Below are positions 24,831 to 32,962 of a stretch of DNA of 42,977 bases, piece after piece. The notes under the pieces are model-generated. The model worked only from the letters and a program-made list of their open reading frames with translations, searched no databases and had not been told where the DNA came from. The first letter of the stretch is position 1; the number at the start of each line of letters is the position of its first letter. The translations under genes were made by a program, and so were the position numbers. Source of the stretch: DATKMS01 sp035541735 (lineage in GTDB: Bacteria > Desulfobacterota > Binatia > HRBIN30); the NCBI GenBank assembly GCA_035541735.1, contig DATKMS010000242.1, positions 1 through 42,977 on the forward strand, written 5' to 3'.

Positions 24831-26565
24831 GTCCACAGCGAGCCGGCGCGTCATTGCACTGCTCGCCGTACTCAGCGTGCTGCCTTACTTGAATGCGCTG
24901 ACCGCAGGATTCACGCTCGATGACCTGCCGAACGTGCGCGAGAACGCGGCAGTGATCAAGGGCGTCGACGTGACGGAGATCTTTTCGACCCCGATGCCGT
25001 TGCTCGCCTACCTCTATCGTCCATTCACGGTGCTCAGCTTTGCCGTCAATGAAGCGTGCACACCCGGTAACGCGGCTGCCTTTCATCTCGTCAATGTGCT
25101 GCTCCACGCCGGGGTGAGCATTCTCGTCTTCTGGCTGGCCCGCAAGCTCTTCAATAGACGAGTCGCCGTGATCGCGGCGGCTCTGTTCGCCGTCCACCCC
25201 CTGCACACCGAGGCGGTGACCAGCATCGTGGGCAGAGCAGAGTTGCTCGCTGCGTTCTTCGGGCTACTCGCGGTCCTGAGTGCCGGGGCCATCGACACGG
25301 CCGCGCAGCGGTGGTCGAGAAACGTATGGCTCGGGTTGTCTGTGCTGTGCTTCGCGATCGCCGTGTTCAGCAAGGAGAGCGCCGTGACCGTTCTGCTGCT
25401 CGTCATGCTGTACCGGGTCACCTGCCGGGGCGAACCACTGTTGGCCGGCGCCTGGAGGGAGGTGCGGAGCCTCGATTGGCTGCCATACGCGCTCTGCGTC
25501 GGCGTCTTCCTATGGTTCCGGTTTCTGGTGGTGGGAACACTGGGCGGGATTCCAGCGGACAAGTTGACGCCGCTCGACAACGCGCTCGCGTTCGTCCCAT
25601 GGACCGTACGCCTGCGGTCGGCGCTCGGCGTCCTGTGGGATTATTTTGGTCTGCTCAATGTGCCGCTGGTGCTATCTGCGGACTACTCCTACAACCAGGT
25701 GCCCATCGTCAACAGCTGGCTTGACGCGCGCTGGCTGGCGGGATGCATGTTGGTATGCGCCGCGGCGTGCGTCGTCGTCCGGGCGCGGTGGCCATCGGTT
25801 CGATTCGCGGTTGCCTTCCCGTTTGTCGCGCTGCTGCTGACGGCGAATTTGCTGTTCCCGATCGGCACGATCAAAGCGGAACGCCTGCTGTACTTCCCGT
25901 CGGTTGGCTGGGCCCTTTTGATTGCCTTCGGCTGCGACCAACTACTGCATATTCCGCGATACCGCACCGTCGTTGCGGTCGTTGGCGCGACCGTCGTTGT
26001 CGTCTTCGCCGCGCGCACGTGGGCCCGCAACGAGGATTGGAAGGACAATCCCGCACTTTTCGCCAGCATGGCACGCAGCGCCCCCCATAGTGCCAAGGCG
26101 CTGTACAATTTCGGCACCGCCCTGCAGGCAAGCGGTCAGCACGTTGCCGCCGTGGCGCAATTCCAACGCGCCCTGGCCATTGCCGCATGGACCGAGGGCG
26201 CCGCGCTGGGACTCGGCATTGAGTACGAGAAGACCGGACACCCCGACGACGCCATCGAGTGGTACCGCAAGGCGCTGCAGAGCGCGCCTGACTTTCACGA
26301 CGCCCATACCAATCTGTGCCACGTCCTCGTCGACAACGAACGCTTCGCCGCGGCAGTCACCGCCTGTCGCAACGGCCTGCGCCACCACCCCACTGACGCG
26401 AATCTCCTCAAGGGGCTCGGTGCCAGCCTGGTGGCCCTCGGCGAAACCGACAAGGGCGTCGAGGTCCTGCGCCGCTCGCTCGCACTCAACAGCAGCGACC
26501 ACGAGCTGCAGCTCTACGTGGCGCAGCTCGAACAAACGCCGGGCCGTCCGGCGAGGGTCGAATGA
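24802..26565 (+). CDS. TMTC-like GT-C glycosyltransferase with C-terminal TPRs (first copy)
   Basis: A 587-residue polytopic membrane protein. The first luminal/periplasmic loop carries a GT-C type acidic motif (GFTLDDLPNVREN), and HPLHTEAVTSIVGRAELL is nearly identical in style to the signature of eukaryotic TMTC O-mannosyltransferases. About ten membrane segments fill residues 18-410. About four TPRs follow (roughly 430-565: ALYNFGTALQASGQH, AALGLGIEYEKTGH, AHTNLCHVLVDNER, LLKGLGASLVALGE). Family knowledge suggests transfer of a lipid-linked sugar to protein outside the cytoplasm; the acceptor could be a pilin. It is locked between ABC ATPase and permease genes (29-bp overlap before, ATGA after). 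Confidence 0.85.
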   Translation: MQPTAPLPTRSTASRRVIALLAVLSVLPYLNALTAGFTLDDLPNVRENAAVIKGVDVTEIFSTPMPLLAYLYRPFTVLSFAVNEACTPGNAAAFHLVNVLLHAGVSILVFWLARKLFNRRVAVIAAALFAVHPLHTEAVTSIVGRAELLAAFFGLLAVLSAGAIDTAAQRWSRNVWLGLSVLCFAIAVFSKESAVTVLLLVMLYRVTCRGEPLLAGAWREVRSLDWLPYALCVGVFLWFRFLVVGTLGGIPADKLTPLDNALAFVPWTVRLRSALGVLWDYFGLLNVPLVLSADYSYNQVPIVNSWLDARWLAGCMLVCAAACVVVRARWPSVRFAVAFPFVALLLTANLLFPIGTIKAERLLYFPSVGWALLIAFGCDQLLHIPRYRTVVAVVGATVVVVFAARTWARNEDWKDNPALFASMARSAPHSAKALYNFGTALQASGQHVAAVAQFQRALAIAAWTEGAALGLGIEYEKTGHPDDAIEWYRKALQSAPDFHDAHTNLCHVLVDNERFAAAVTACRNGLRHHPTDANLLKGLGASLVALGETDKGVEVLRRSLALNSSDHELQLYVAQLEQTPGRPARVE

Positions 26566-27329
26566 AAGTCCTCGCCATCGCACTCAACACCGGCCGTGAG
26601 GCGATCCGCAACAAGGTCTTGTATTCCATTCTCTTGTTCGCTTGCCTGGTGACCGGCATATCCGCCGCTTTTGGATGGGCCTCGATCGGTGACACGATCA
26701 AATTCGTCAAGGACTTCAGTCTGTTCAGCATCTCACTCTTCGGCGTTGTGACCACCGTGGTGCTGGGTGTCAGCCTGCTCAGCAAGGAGCTTGGCAAACG
26801 CACGATCTACAACATTCTCTCCAAACCAGTGGCACGCTGGCAGTTCCTGGTCGGCAAGTTCCTCGGCCTCCTCGCAACCTTGGCGGTCATGATGGCGCTG
26901 ATGACGGCGGCGCTGCTCACGGTTCTCTATTTTCTCGAGGGCCGCATCGACTGGGAGAGCGTGCCCGTCGTCGCGGTCATGCTGCTGGAACTCGGAATTC
27001 TGTCGGCGGTCGCCATCTTCTTCTCCTCCATCGTCGTCACCCCGACACTTGCGGGCCTGTTCACGGCTGCGACGTTCATCGCTGGCCGCTCGACCTCGAT
27101 GCTGGGATATCTCATGGCCCCCGACCAGCCGACAGCGCTGCGCTATTTCGCGCGCGGGCTACACACCATCTTGCCGCACTTGAACCAGTTCTACATCGCC
27201 GACCGCGTCGCCTACGGCATTACTCTCTCGCCCGTCTACTACGTCGATGCGGTCCTCTACGCCGCCGCATACTCGGCCGTGCTGTTGCTGATCAGCGTCG
27301 CCATCTTTCGACGCCGAGAGTTCCTGTGA
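26562..27329 (+). CDS. pilI: ABC-2 type transporter permease, PilI-like
   Basis: A 255-residue membrane protein with six predicted helices. The start (MKVLAIALNTGREAIRNKVLYSILLFACLV) is typical of ABC-2 permeases of the NosY/multicopper type. LLSKELGKRTIYNILSKPVARWQFLVGKFLG is the conserved cytoplasmic elbow of that family. It should pair with the PilH-like ATPase although another gene separates them. ATGA overlap with the upstream glycosyltransferase and GTGA overlap with the next indicate tight coupling. In Myxococcus PilI is required for pili; the cargo is unknown. Confidence 0.87.
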   Translation: MKVLAIALNTGREAIRNKVLYSILLFACLVTGISAAFGWASIGDTIKFVKDFSLFSISLFGVVTTVVLGVSLLSKELGKRTIYNILSKPVARWQFLVGKFLGLLATLAVMMALMTAALLTVLYFLEGRIDWESVPVVAVMLLELGILSAVAIFFSSIVVTPTLAGLFTAATFIAGRSTSMLGYLMAPDQPTALRYFARGLHTILPHLNQFYIADRVAYGITLSPVYYVDAVLYAAAYSAVLLLISVAIFRRREFL

Positions 27330-28858
27330 CCCGCAGCGGCGCCGACCCAGAGCCACTGATCGTCGCGGCCGTGCAGGACGATCCGACAGCGCACAACCAG
27401 CGGTGGCGCGCCCTCGCCTGCGCGGCGGTGATCGGACTCAGCTGCTTGGTGACCTTTTCACCAACGCTGCGCAACACCTTCCTGCCGCTGGGGTTCGATG
27501 ACGGACTCATTCTCGACACTCCAGCGATTCAGGCACTCACCTGGGAGAATGTGCGCAGCATGACCACCGAGTTCAACCGCGTGAACTACATTCCGGTCAC
27601 GATGCTGTCGTTCGCCTTGCAATACGCCGTCTCGGGACTGGAGCCGTTTGGCTATCACCTCGTCAACATCCTGCTGCACGCCAGCGTCGCGATGCTGGTC
27701 TATCTCTTTCTCTCGCCCATCGTCGCAGCGCGGCGCACCGCTGTCATCGCGGCCCTGCTGTTTGCAGTCCACCCGGTACAGATGGCAGCAGTATCGTTGG
27801 CGGTCGAACGCAAGACGCTACTGTCCGCGGTCTTCTGCTTGCTCACGCTCATCGCCTATCAGCGGTGGAACCGCACCGGCATCCGGCGCTACTACGCGGC
27901 CGCGCTCGTCGCATTGCTCCTCGCCGGGCTGTCGAAGGCGATGGCGGTCAGTGTCCCCCTCGTGCTGATCCTCTACGACTACGTGTTCGTGGGCCGTCCG
28001 CGGTGGCTCGAGAAGCTGCCGTTCGGTGTGATTGCAGTGGGCGTATCTTGTGCGGCGGTCGCCGGACATGCACACGAAGGGGTGCTCCGCGCCCCACACG
28101 GTGGCAATGTGCTTACCCACGCCTTGATCGTCAGCCGCGCCACCCTCGAGTATGTGACGTCGTTGTGCTTGCCGGTCGACCTCGCCCCCGTGTACTACTA
28201 TCCGCTCACCATGGTGTACGACCCAGTGAACTTCCTCGCGGTGGCGCTGATTGCTTTCGTCTGCCTGTTCGTCACCGTCTACCGGCGGCGCTACCCGTGG
28301 TCATTCTTCTGTTTGTGGTGGTTCGTCTTCATGTTGCTTCCCGAATCGAACGTGGTGCCGTTGGCGCAGCTGCGTGCCGACCGCTACCTGTACTTGCCCT
28401 CCATGGGATTTGCTCTGTGGGTAGCGGTCGGCCTGGGCCGGCTGCCGGCTGACGTGAGGGGTGCCGGTGGACGGCGCGTGCCGCTCCGCTGGGTCGGTTT
28501 CGCTCTCGCGGGAGTGCTGGCAGTGCTCTGCTACGACTCGGCCGGCGTCTGGCACGACGACGTGAGTGCTTGGACGCGAGTGGTCGACCGTCACCCCTGG
28601 AGTGCCGTTGCCCTCGGCATGCTCGGCCGGGCATATTACGCCGAGCACGACGACGTCCGCGCCGAGCGCACGCTTCAAGAAGCCCTGCGTTTCGAGAAGC
28701 CGCCTCCGGATGCCCACCTCTACCTCGCGAAGCTCTATGCCGCCTATGGCCTCACGGAGCCGGCCACGGCGCACGTGCAGCGCTATCTGGAGCTGGCGCC
28801 CAACGATCCCGAGGGCCGCGAGCTGCTCGCGGCCCTCGCAGCGCACGGACACTCCTGA
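27326..28858 (+). CDS. TMTC-like GT-C glycosyltransferase with C-terminal TPRs (second copy)
   Basis: A 510-residue protein beginning at GTG 27326, inside the stop of the permease gene. It has the same plan as the copy two genes upstream but is clearly diverged. The acidic motif is GFDDGLILD, the signature is HPVQMAAVSLAVERKTLLS (the bacterial HPxxxExVxWVxERK-like form), about ten membrane helices follow, then two TPRs (about 430-500). The second copy ends sooner and keeps fewer TPRs, suggesting a different acceptor or partner. pilD starts 3 bp after its stop. Confidence 0.85.
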   Translation: MTRSGADPEPLIVAAVQDDPTAHNQRWRALACAAVIGLSCLVTFSPTLRNTFLPLGFDDGLILDTPAIQALTWENVRSMTTEFNRVNYIPVTMLSFALQYAVSGLEPFGYHLVNILLHASVAMLVYLFLSPIVAARRTAVIAALLFAVHPVQMAAVSLAVERKTLLSAVFCLLTLIAYQRWNRTGIRRYYAAALVALLLAGLSKAMAVSVPLVLILYDYVFVGRPRWLEKLPFGVIAVGVSCAAVAGHAHEGVLRAPHGGNVLTHALIVSRATLEYVTSLCLPVDLAPVYYYPLTMVYDPVNFLAVALIAFVCLFVTVYRRRYPWSFFCLWWFVFMLLPESNVVPLAQLRADRYLYLPSMGFALWVAVGLGRLPADVRGAGGRRVPLRWVGFALAGVLAVLCYDSAGVWHDDVSAWTRVVDRHPWSAVALGMLGRAYYAEHDDVRAERTLQEALRFEKPPPDAHLYLAKLYAAYGLTEPATAHVQRYLELAPNDPEGRELLAALAAHGHS

Positions 28859-28861
28859 GCG

Positions 28862-29629
28862 ATGCTCTACCTGCTTGCCTTCCTGTTCGGTGCCATCATC
28901 GGCAGCTTTCTGAACGTTTGCATCTGGCGGCTGCCGCTGGGTGAGTCTGTCGTCTATCCGCCGTCGCACTGCCCAGCGTGCGGCTCGCGCATTCGTGCGC
29001 GCGACAACATTCCGATGCTGGGCTACCTGTTGTTGCGCGGGCGCTGCTATTCCTGCGGGACCCGCATCTCGTTGCGCTACCCCGCCGTCGAAGTCCTCAG
29101 CGGCCTGGCAGCGATGGTCTTGCTGCTTCACTTCGGACTGTCAGCACCTCTGGCGAGCTACGGATTGTTCGTCGGCGCCCTGATCGTCATCACGTTCATC
29201 GACATCGACCACCAGATCATTCCCGACGTAATCAGTCTGCCCGGAATTCCGCTCGGCTTGCTCTTCTCGGCCCTCGGCTACGGGGTGCCGCTGCTCGACA
29301 GCGCGGTTGGTGTTGTGCTGGGCGGCGGCATCCTCTACCTGGTCGCCATCGGTTACCACACGTGGACGGGCCGCGAGGGAATGGGCGGCGGCGATATCAA
29401 GCTCCTGGCGATGATCGGGGCCTTCTTGGGCTGGCGCGGGGTGCTCGTCACGCTGCTCCTCGGTTCGTTCACCGGCGCGATCATCGGCATCGTTCTGATC
29501 GTCGCCCGCGGCGGCGATTCGCGCTTGCCGATTCCGTTCGGCCCGTTCCTCGCACTCGGCGCGGTGTGCGCGCTGTTCTTCGGCGACGCGCTGATTCGCT
29601 GGTACCTGCAGATCGGCTTCGCCGCCTAG
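28862..29629 (+). CDS. pilD: Prepilin peptidase / N-methyltransferase
   Basis: A 255-residue aspartic membrane protease that cleaves prepilin leaders after Gly and methylates the new N-terminus. Conserved start GSFLNVCIWRLP and the zinc-type pairs CPAC and CYSC (about 39-63) mark the methyltransferase loop. The catalytic Asp residues are in IDIDHQIIPD and GMGGGDIKLLAM. Eight membrane segments fit. Substrates in this window include PilA and the four minor pilins downstream. Confidence 0.97.
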   Translation: MLYLLAFLFGAIIGSFLNVCIWRLPLGESVVYPPSHCPACGSRIRARDNIPMLGYLLLRGRCYSCGTRISLRYPAVEVLSGLAAMVLLLHFGLSAPLASYGLFVGALIVITFIDIDHQIIPDVISLPGIPLGLLFSALGYGVPLLDSAVGVVLGGGILYLVAIGYHTWTGREGMGGGDIKLLAMIGAFLGWRGVLVTLLLGSFTGAIIGIVLIVARGGDSRLPIPFGPFLALGAVCALFFGDALIRWYLQIGFAA

Positions 29630-29689
29630 CAATTCGTCAAAAGAACCGTCTTGAGCACGGAGTGGGGGCTCGCCTTCGGCACGCCGCGC

Positions 29690-29760
29690 ACTACATGCAT
29701 TCTCTCGCTGCAAATATTTCTTGCATTACACAATTAATGTATAGTAGTATCCCTGTCGCC
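29690..29760 (+). promoter_or_regulatory. AT-rich segment, probable promoter region of the minor pilin operon
   Basis: This stretch is strikingly AT-rich. It includes TGCAA/TTGCA arms (29709-29713 and 29721-29725) and a -10-like TATAGT (29740-29745). No good -35 lies at 16-18 bp, and the sigma-54 pattern is absent. I infer a promoter, possibly activator-dependent, for fimT-pilV-pilW-pilX. Confidence 0.4.
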
Positions 29761-29798
29761 ACTTGAGGCATTGTGGTCGTTTACGAGAACGGCACCAT

Positions 29799-30242
29799 AT
29801 GGGAAGGGCAAGCGGGTTGGCGATTTTGGAACTGGTGGTCGCGTTGGCGATCGCCGCGGTGCTCGCCGGCGCCGGCGTACTCGGCCACCAAGCGTTGCGG
29901 CCCGGGCTGAACCTCATGACGGCCACCCGGCAGGTCGTGATGAGCCTGCTGGCAACGCGCATGCGCGCCGTGGCGCGCAACACCGACCTGCGCATCGTGT
30001 TCGCCAACGGCAGCACCAGCTACCGTGTGCAAGCCCGCAACGGCACCACCTACACCGACGAGAGGGCACCGGTGGCACTCGCCGCAGGCATCACCATCGT
30101 CGATTGCACGGCGCAAGCTTCGGCGATCAGCTTCCGCCCACGCGGCAATGCCGGGACCTTCGGAACGGTGACGCTGCAGAACGCGCGCGGCGACGTCCGC
30201 CGCGTGGTCGTCGACATCGCCGGCCAGGTACGGGTGCAATAG
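29799..30242 (+). CDS. fimT: Minor pseudopilin, FimT/GspH-like
   Basis: From ATG 29799 (MGRASG) the prepilin has 147 residues with a very short 6-residue leader. Cleavage after Gly6 leaves LAILELVVALAIAAVLAGAG, with Glu at +5, as in minor pilins, although Leu replaces the usual Phe at +1. The rest fits a GspH/FimT fold (ATRQVVMSLLATRMRAVARN, IVFANGSTSYRVQ, FRPRGNAGTFGTVTLQNARG). FimT primes the pilus tip and in some species binds DNA. The stop overlaps the next GTG by 1 nt. Confidence 0.85.
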   Translation: MGRASGLAILELVVALAIAAVLAGAGVLGHQALRPGLNLMTATRQVVMSLLATRMRAVARNTDLRIVFANGSTSYRVQARNGTTYTDERAPVALAAGITIVDCTAQASAISFRPRGNAGTFGTVTLQNARGDVRRVVVDIAGQVRVQ

Positions 30243-30589
30243 TGCGACCCCGTCGGACGCTGGCCGGCTTCAGTCTGGTCGAAGTCATGGTGGCCACCCT
30301 GCTGCTGTCGGCCATCGCCCTGGCGGTCACGCAGACGCTGGTGCACGCACTGCAAGTGCGGGCACGCAGCGAACGCTGGATGCAGGCCACGCAACTCGCC
30401 ACGGAGGGCATTGAACAGCTGCGCGCCGGTCACTCCCTGCGGGCACTACCACCCGGCTCCGGCTTCGATCGCTCCGGTACAACAGCCGCCTGGAGCGGAC
30501 ACCCGGGCCTACAGCGCATCGACGTCTCTGTCTCGTGGAACGACGGCGCACCCCACACTCTTCAACTCACCACATTGGCGCGGCAATGA
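30242..30589 (+). CDS. pilV: Minor pilin, PilV-like
   Basis: A 115-residue prepilin from GTG 30242. The leader RPRRTLAG is cleaved before FSLVEVMVATLLLSAIALAV, with Glu at +5. The mature part has the helix (QTLVHALQVRARSERWMQATQLATEGIEQLRAG) typical of PilV, followed by a short sheet. It is smaller than most PilV proteins. The assignment rests on order (between FimT and PilW) and the ATEGIEQLRA phrase. The stop overlaps the next ATG. Confidence 0.8.
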   Translation: MRPRRTLAGFSLVEVMVATLLLSAIALAVTQTLVHALQVRARSERWMQATQLATEGIEQLRAGHSLRALPPGSGFDRSGTTAAWSGHPGLQRIDVSVSWNDGAPHTLQLTTLARQ

Positions 30590-31359
30590 GAGCAGGGTCT
30601 TTCCAAAGTGAGTGGGTAAGGACAATCGCCGCCAACGTGGCTGACTCAGGGGCCTCACCCCTGGCGCGTGGATACCGCCCCTGCGGGGCTCATGGTAGCA
30701 CTGCAGCACTCATGCGGTCCCCAGCCCTGGAGAGGCGGCACGCGTCGGCCCGGGGTGCAGCCCCGGGCGCGCAGGAGCACGGCGCGAGCCTCGTCGAGGT
30801 TCTGGTCAGCACGGTCTTCGTGTCCATCCTGACGGCCATCTCATACAGCTTCGCGCGCGCGACCCTGGTGACCACGCGCGTACAGGCAGTCAAGAGCGAC
30901 GCCCAAGAAACCACGGTCATGGCGCTCGACGTCATGGCACGTGAGCTGCGCATGGCCGGATTCAGCGCCGCCGGCACCTGGCTCCAGCCGCTGCGCGCTG
31001 CCGGCTCTGACCGGGTCGAGATCGCCATGGATCTCACCGGAAACGGCGACACCGATGACAGCAATGAACGCATCGCTTACAGCTATGATGCAGCTGCGCG
31101 TCAACTTCGACGTGCCACCGGCGGCGCGAGCCCGCAACCCTTCATCGGCAACGTCGCCCCGAACGGGTTCCTGCTGTCGTACTTCGACGCTGCCGGCGTT
31201 GAGATCGCAGCCGGATCGGTGGGTATGACGCCCGAACAGTTGCTGCGCGTGCACCGCGTCGACGTGGCCCTGCAGGTGCAGCATCCCAACCCTGATCCCA
31301 ACGCGACCTCACCTCTAGGCTCGGCCGTGTTCACTAGCGTATGCCTGCGGAACCAATGA
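30586..31359 (+). CDS. pilW: Minor pilin, PilW-like, with abnormally long leader
   Basis: A 257-residue frame from ATG 30586, which overlaps the pilV stop. The prepilin core is G-ASLVEVLVSTVFVSILTAISYSFARA, with Ala at +1 and Glu at +5, followed by DVMARELRMAGFSAAG, a PilW hallmark. From 30586 the leader would be 66 residues, far beyond the usual 5-25. An inner ATG at 30712 gives 24 residues. The extra DNA (about 30595-30775) is GC-rich, low in protein character and contains hairpins, which looks like an in-frame insertion. Which start is used is open. pilX overlaps the stop. Confidence 0.8.
   Translation: MRAGSFQSEWVRTIAANVADSGASPLARGYRPCGAHGSTAALMRSPALERRHASARGAAPGAQEHGASLVEVLVSTVFVSILTAISYSFARATLVTTRVQAVKSDAQETTVMALDVMARELRMAGFSAAGTWLQPLRAAGSDRVEIAMDLTGNGDTDDSNERIAYSYDAAARQLRRATGGASPQPFIGNVAPNGFLLSYFDAAGVEIAAGSVGMTPEQLLRVHRVDVALQVQHPNPDPNATSPLGSAVFTSVCLRNQ
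30755..30775. repeat. 8-bp GC hairpin inside the pilW leader
   Basis: GCCCGGGG and CCCCGGGC flank the loop TGCAG. GGGGTGCAGCCCC-type hairpins recur as dispersed elements in several environmental genomes. Here it lies in the extra pilW leader segment and supports insertion of a repeat there. Coordinates are approximate to a few bases. Confidence 0.5.
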
Positions 31360-32465
31360 CGGCGCTGCGCAATCAACGGGGCACCGCATTGGTGGCGGCA
31401 CTCAGCATTGCAATGATCCTGCTGCCACTGGGGGCACTGGTCGCACTGCAGGCGCGCACCGATTTGAGTATCCAACTCAATCTGCGCAACGAGATCGAGA
31501 CGTTCTACGTCGCCGACGCCGGCGTGGCGCATGCGGTCGCGGAGATCCCGCCCGGCCAGTCGTTCGAGCAGATGCTCGTCGGCCCCGACCACCTGACGGG
31601 GACCAGCGACGATGGAACGTTCCCGTTTGTCGATGGAGCACCGGCTGCCTTCCCGCAGTCGCCGTTCCGGTACGACGTGCAGGTCGTAGCGAGCGGCGAC
31701 AGCATGCTGCGCATCGTCAGCCGCGCCAGCGGCGCGAATGGCAGCAAAAAAGTAGTCGAAGCCCTGGTGACGCGCTCCCCACTGCCCTTCACGCCGGCCG
31801 CTCTCTATACAGAAACTGCCAGTCCGATCCTCACCCTCGGCGCCGGTTTCCGGCTCTCCGGCATCGACCATCAAGCCGTGCTCCCACCTGTCCCACAAGC
31901 CCAACCGACCGTGCCGTTGCCCGCCTTGAGCACGGCACACGCGGGTGCCGCCGCGGCTCTGCGCACGGCATTGTCCGGCGCAGCGCCCGAGCAGATGGCA
32001 GGAGCAGCCCCGAGCGTCAGCACTATCTCGCCGCTGGACGTGGGAAGCTACGTAAACAGTATCGCCAGCGTTCCCACTGCTACCGCGCGTCCCGCCGTGC
32101 CCGCTGACGGCGCCACGTGGGGGACGCACGATGCACCGCAGCTGTCGGTGGTTGCCGGCGACCTCCGTGTCCCCGGTCGGCTCACCGGCAGCGGCGTACT
32201 GGTGGTGCGGGGCAGCCTCGACGTTGCCGGCACTCTCGAGTTCTCGGGACTGATCCTGGTACAGGGCGCAATTGTCGTCGAGCCGGCGAGTACCCTCACA
32301 CTAGCCGGCGCCCTGTGGCAAGCAGCAAACCAGGACGAGCGGTTGCACCTGGATGGCACCGGCATGGTTGCGTACAGCAGCAGTGCACTCGCTGAAGTCG
32401 ACCGTGCGTTTCCCGGGCTCTTGCCACACGCGGCCGTGCTCGCGGGATGGCAGGAGGATCTGTAA
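31356..32465 (+). CDS. pilX: PilX-like minor pilin with bactofilin-like C-terminus
   Basis: A 369-residue protein from ATG 31356, overlapping the pilW stop (the frame also has an ATG 15 nt earlier). The N-terminus MTALRNQRG-TALVAALSIAMILLPLGALVAL is a PilX-type prepilin signal without Glu at +5, followed by the helix LNLRNEIETFYVADAGVAHAV common in PilX. The C-terminal part (about 265-335) has short hydrophobic turns (LSVVAGDLRVPGRLTGSGVLVVRG, LDVAGTLEFSGLILVQGAIVV) resembling a right-handed beta-helix as in bactofilins. PilX normally cooperates with PilY1 at the pilus tip; no pilY1 follows, so the adhesin-like tail may take over some of its role (inference). Confidence 0.78.
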   Translation: MTALRNQRGTALVAALSIAMILLPLGALVALQARTDLSIQLNLRNEIETFYVADAGVAHAVAEIPPGQSFEQMLVGPDHLTGTSDDGTFPFVDGAPAAFPQSPFRYDVQVVASGDSMLRIVSRASGANGSKKVVEALVTRSPLPFTPAALYTETASPILTLGAGFRLSGIDHQAVLPPVPQAQPTVPLPALSTAHAGAAAALRTALSGAAPEQMAGAAPSVSTISPLDVGSYVNSIASVPTATARPAVPADGATWGTHDAPQLSVVAGDLRVPGRLTGSGVLVVRGSLDVAGTLEFSGLILVQGAIVVEPASTLTLAGALWQAANQDERLHLDGTGMVAYSSSALAEVDRAFPGLLPHAAVLAGWQEDL

Positions 32466-32498
32466 TCAGACCGCATCGTTGCCGTGTCGTATGGCCCT

Positions 32499-32527
32499 TT
32501 GCAAAGCCGCCGTACGCCGGATATAAC
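32499..32527 (+). promoter_or_regulatory. Sigma-70 promoter of the response regulator-tmk-holB-metG-tatD unit
   Basis: TTGCAA (32499-32504) and TATAAC (32522-32527) are separated by 17 bp, a strong match (4/6 and 5/6). The predicted start lies about 34 nt before the first response-regulator ATG. It separates this unit from the pilus genes. Confidence 0.68.
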
Positions 32528-32567
32528 CGGAGCGTGGGGAGTGATCCGGCGCTGCGCTGGAGGGGGA

Positions 32568-32939
32568 ATGCCGAAGCGAATCCTGATTGTGGAAGACGAT
32601 GTCGACAACCGGCGCATCGTCGCGAAGACGCTTACGGTCGAAGGCTATGAAGTTATCGAAGCGATTGACGGGGTCGAAGCCCTGTCACACGCGCAGACCG
32701 ACCACCCCGATCTCATCCTCATGGATCTGGCACTGCCGAACATGGATGGGTGGGAAGCAACACGCCGCTTGAAGAGTGATCCGCGCACCCGCGCCATCCC
32801 GGTCGTCGCGCTCACCGCCGTCGCCATGCGCGGCGACGAAGAGCAGGCGCGCGCCGCGGGCTGCGACGACTACATTGCGAAGCCCGCTCGCCCGGTGACG
32901 ATTCGCGAAATGGTTCGGAAGTACACTGGCGGCGTCTGA
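32568..32939 (+). CDS. Single-domain response regulator (CheY/DivK-like), first
   Basis: A 123-residue receiver domain from ATG 32568, preceded by GGAGGGGGA. The acidic pair is Glu9-Asp10-Asp11 (VEDD), the phosphoacceptor is Asp53 (LILMDLALPNMDGWE), the switch Thr is in VVALTAVAM and the Lys is in YIAKPARP. The LALPNMDGWEATRRLK phrase resembles DivK-type regulators. There is no output domain, so it acts by protein contact. No kinase is adjacent; the hybrid kinase at 37357-39957 is the only one in the window. The next regulator starts 23 bp after it. Confidence 0.92.
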   Translation: MPKRILIVEDDVDNRRIVAKTLTVEGYEVIEAIDGVEALSHAQTDHPDLILMDLALPNMDGWEATRRLKSDPRTRAIPVVALTAVAMRGDEEQARAAGCDDYIAKPARPVTIREMVRKYTGGV

Positions 32940-32962
32940 CCTCGACGCCCTTCCCACCCCCC

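Noticed and set aside
30934..30949. A sigma-54-like TGGCACG...CTGCG inside pilW
   Set aside because: It lies in the conserved coding phrase VMARELRMAG with no gene start downstream; it is probably a chance match and shows how often partial matches occur.
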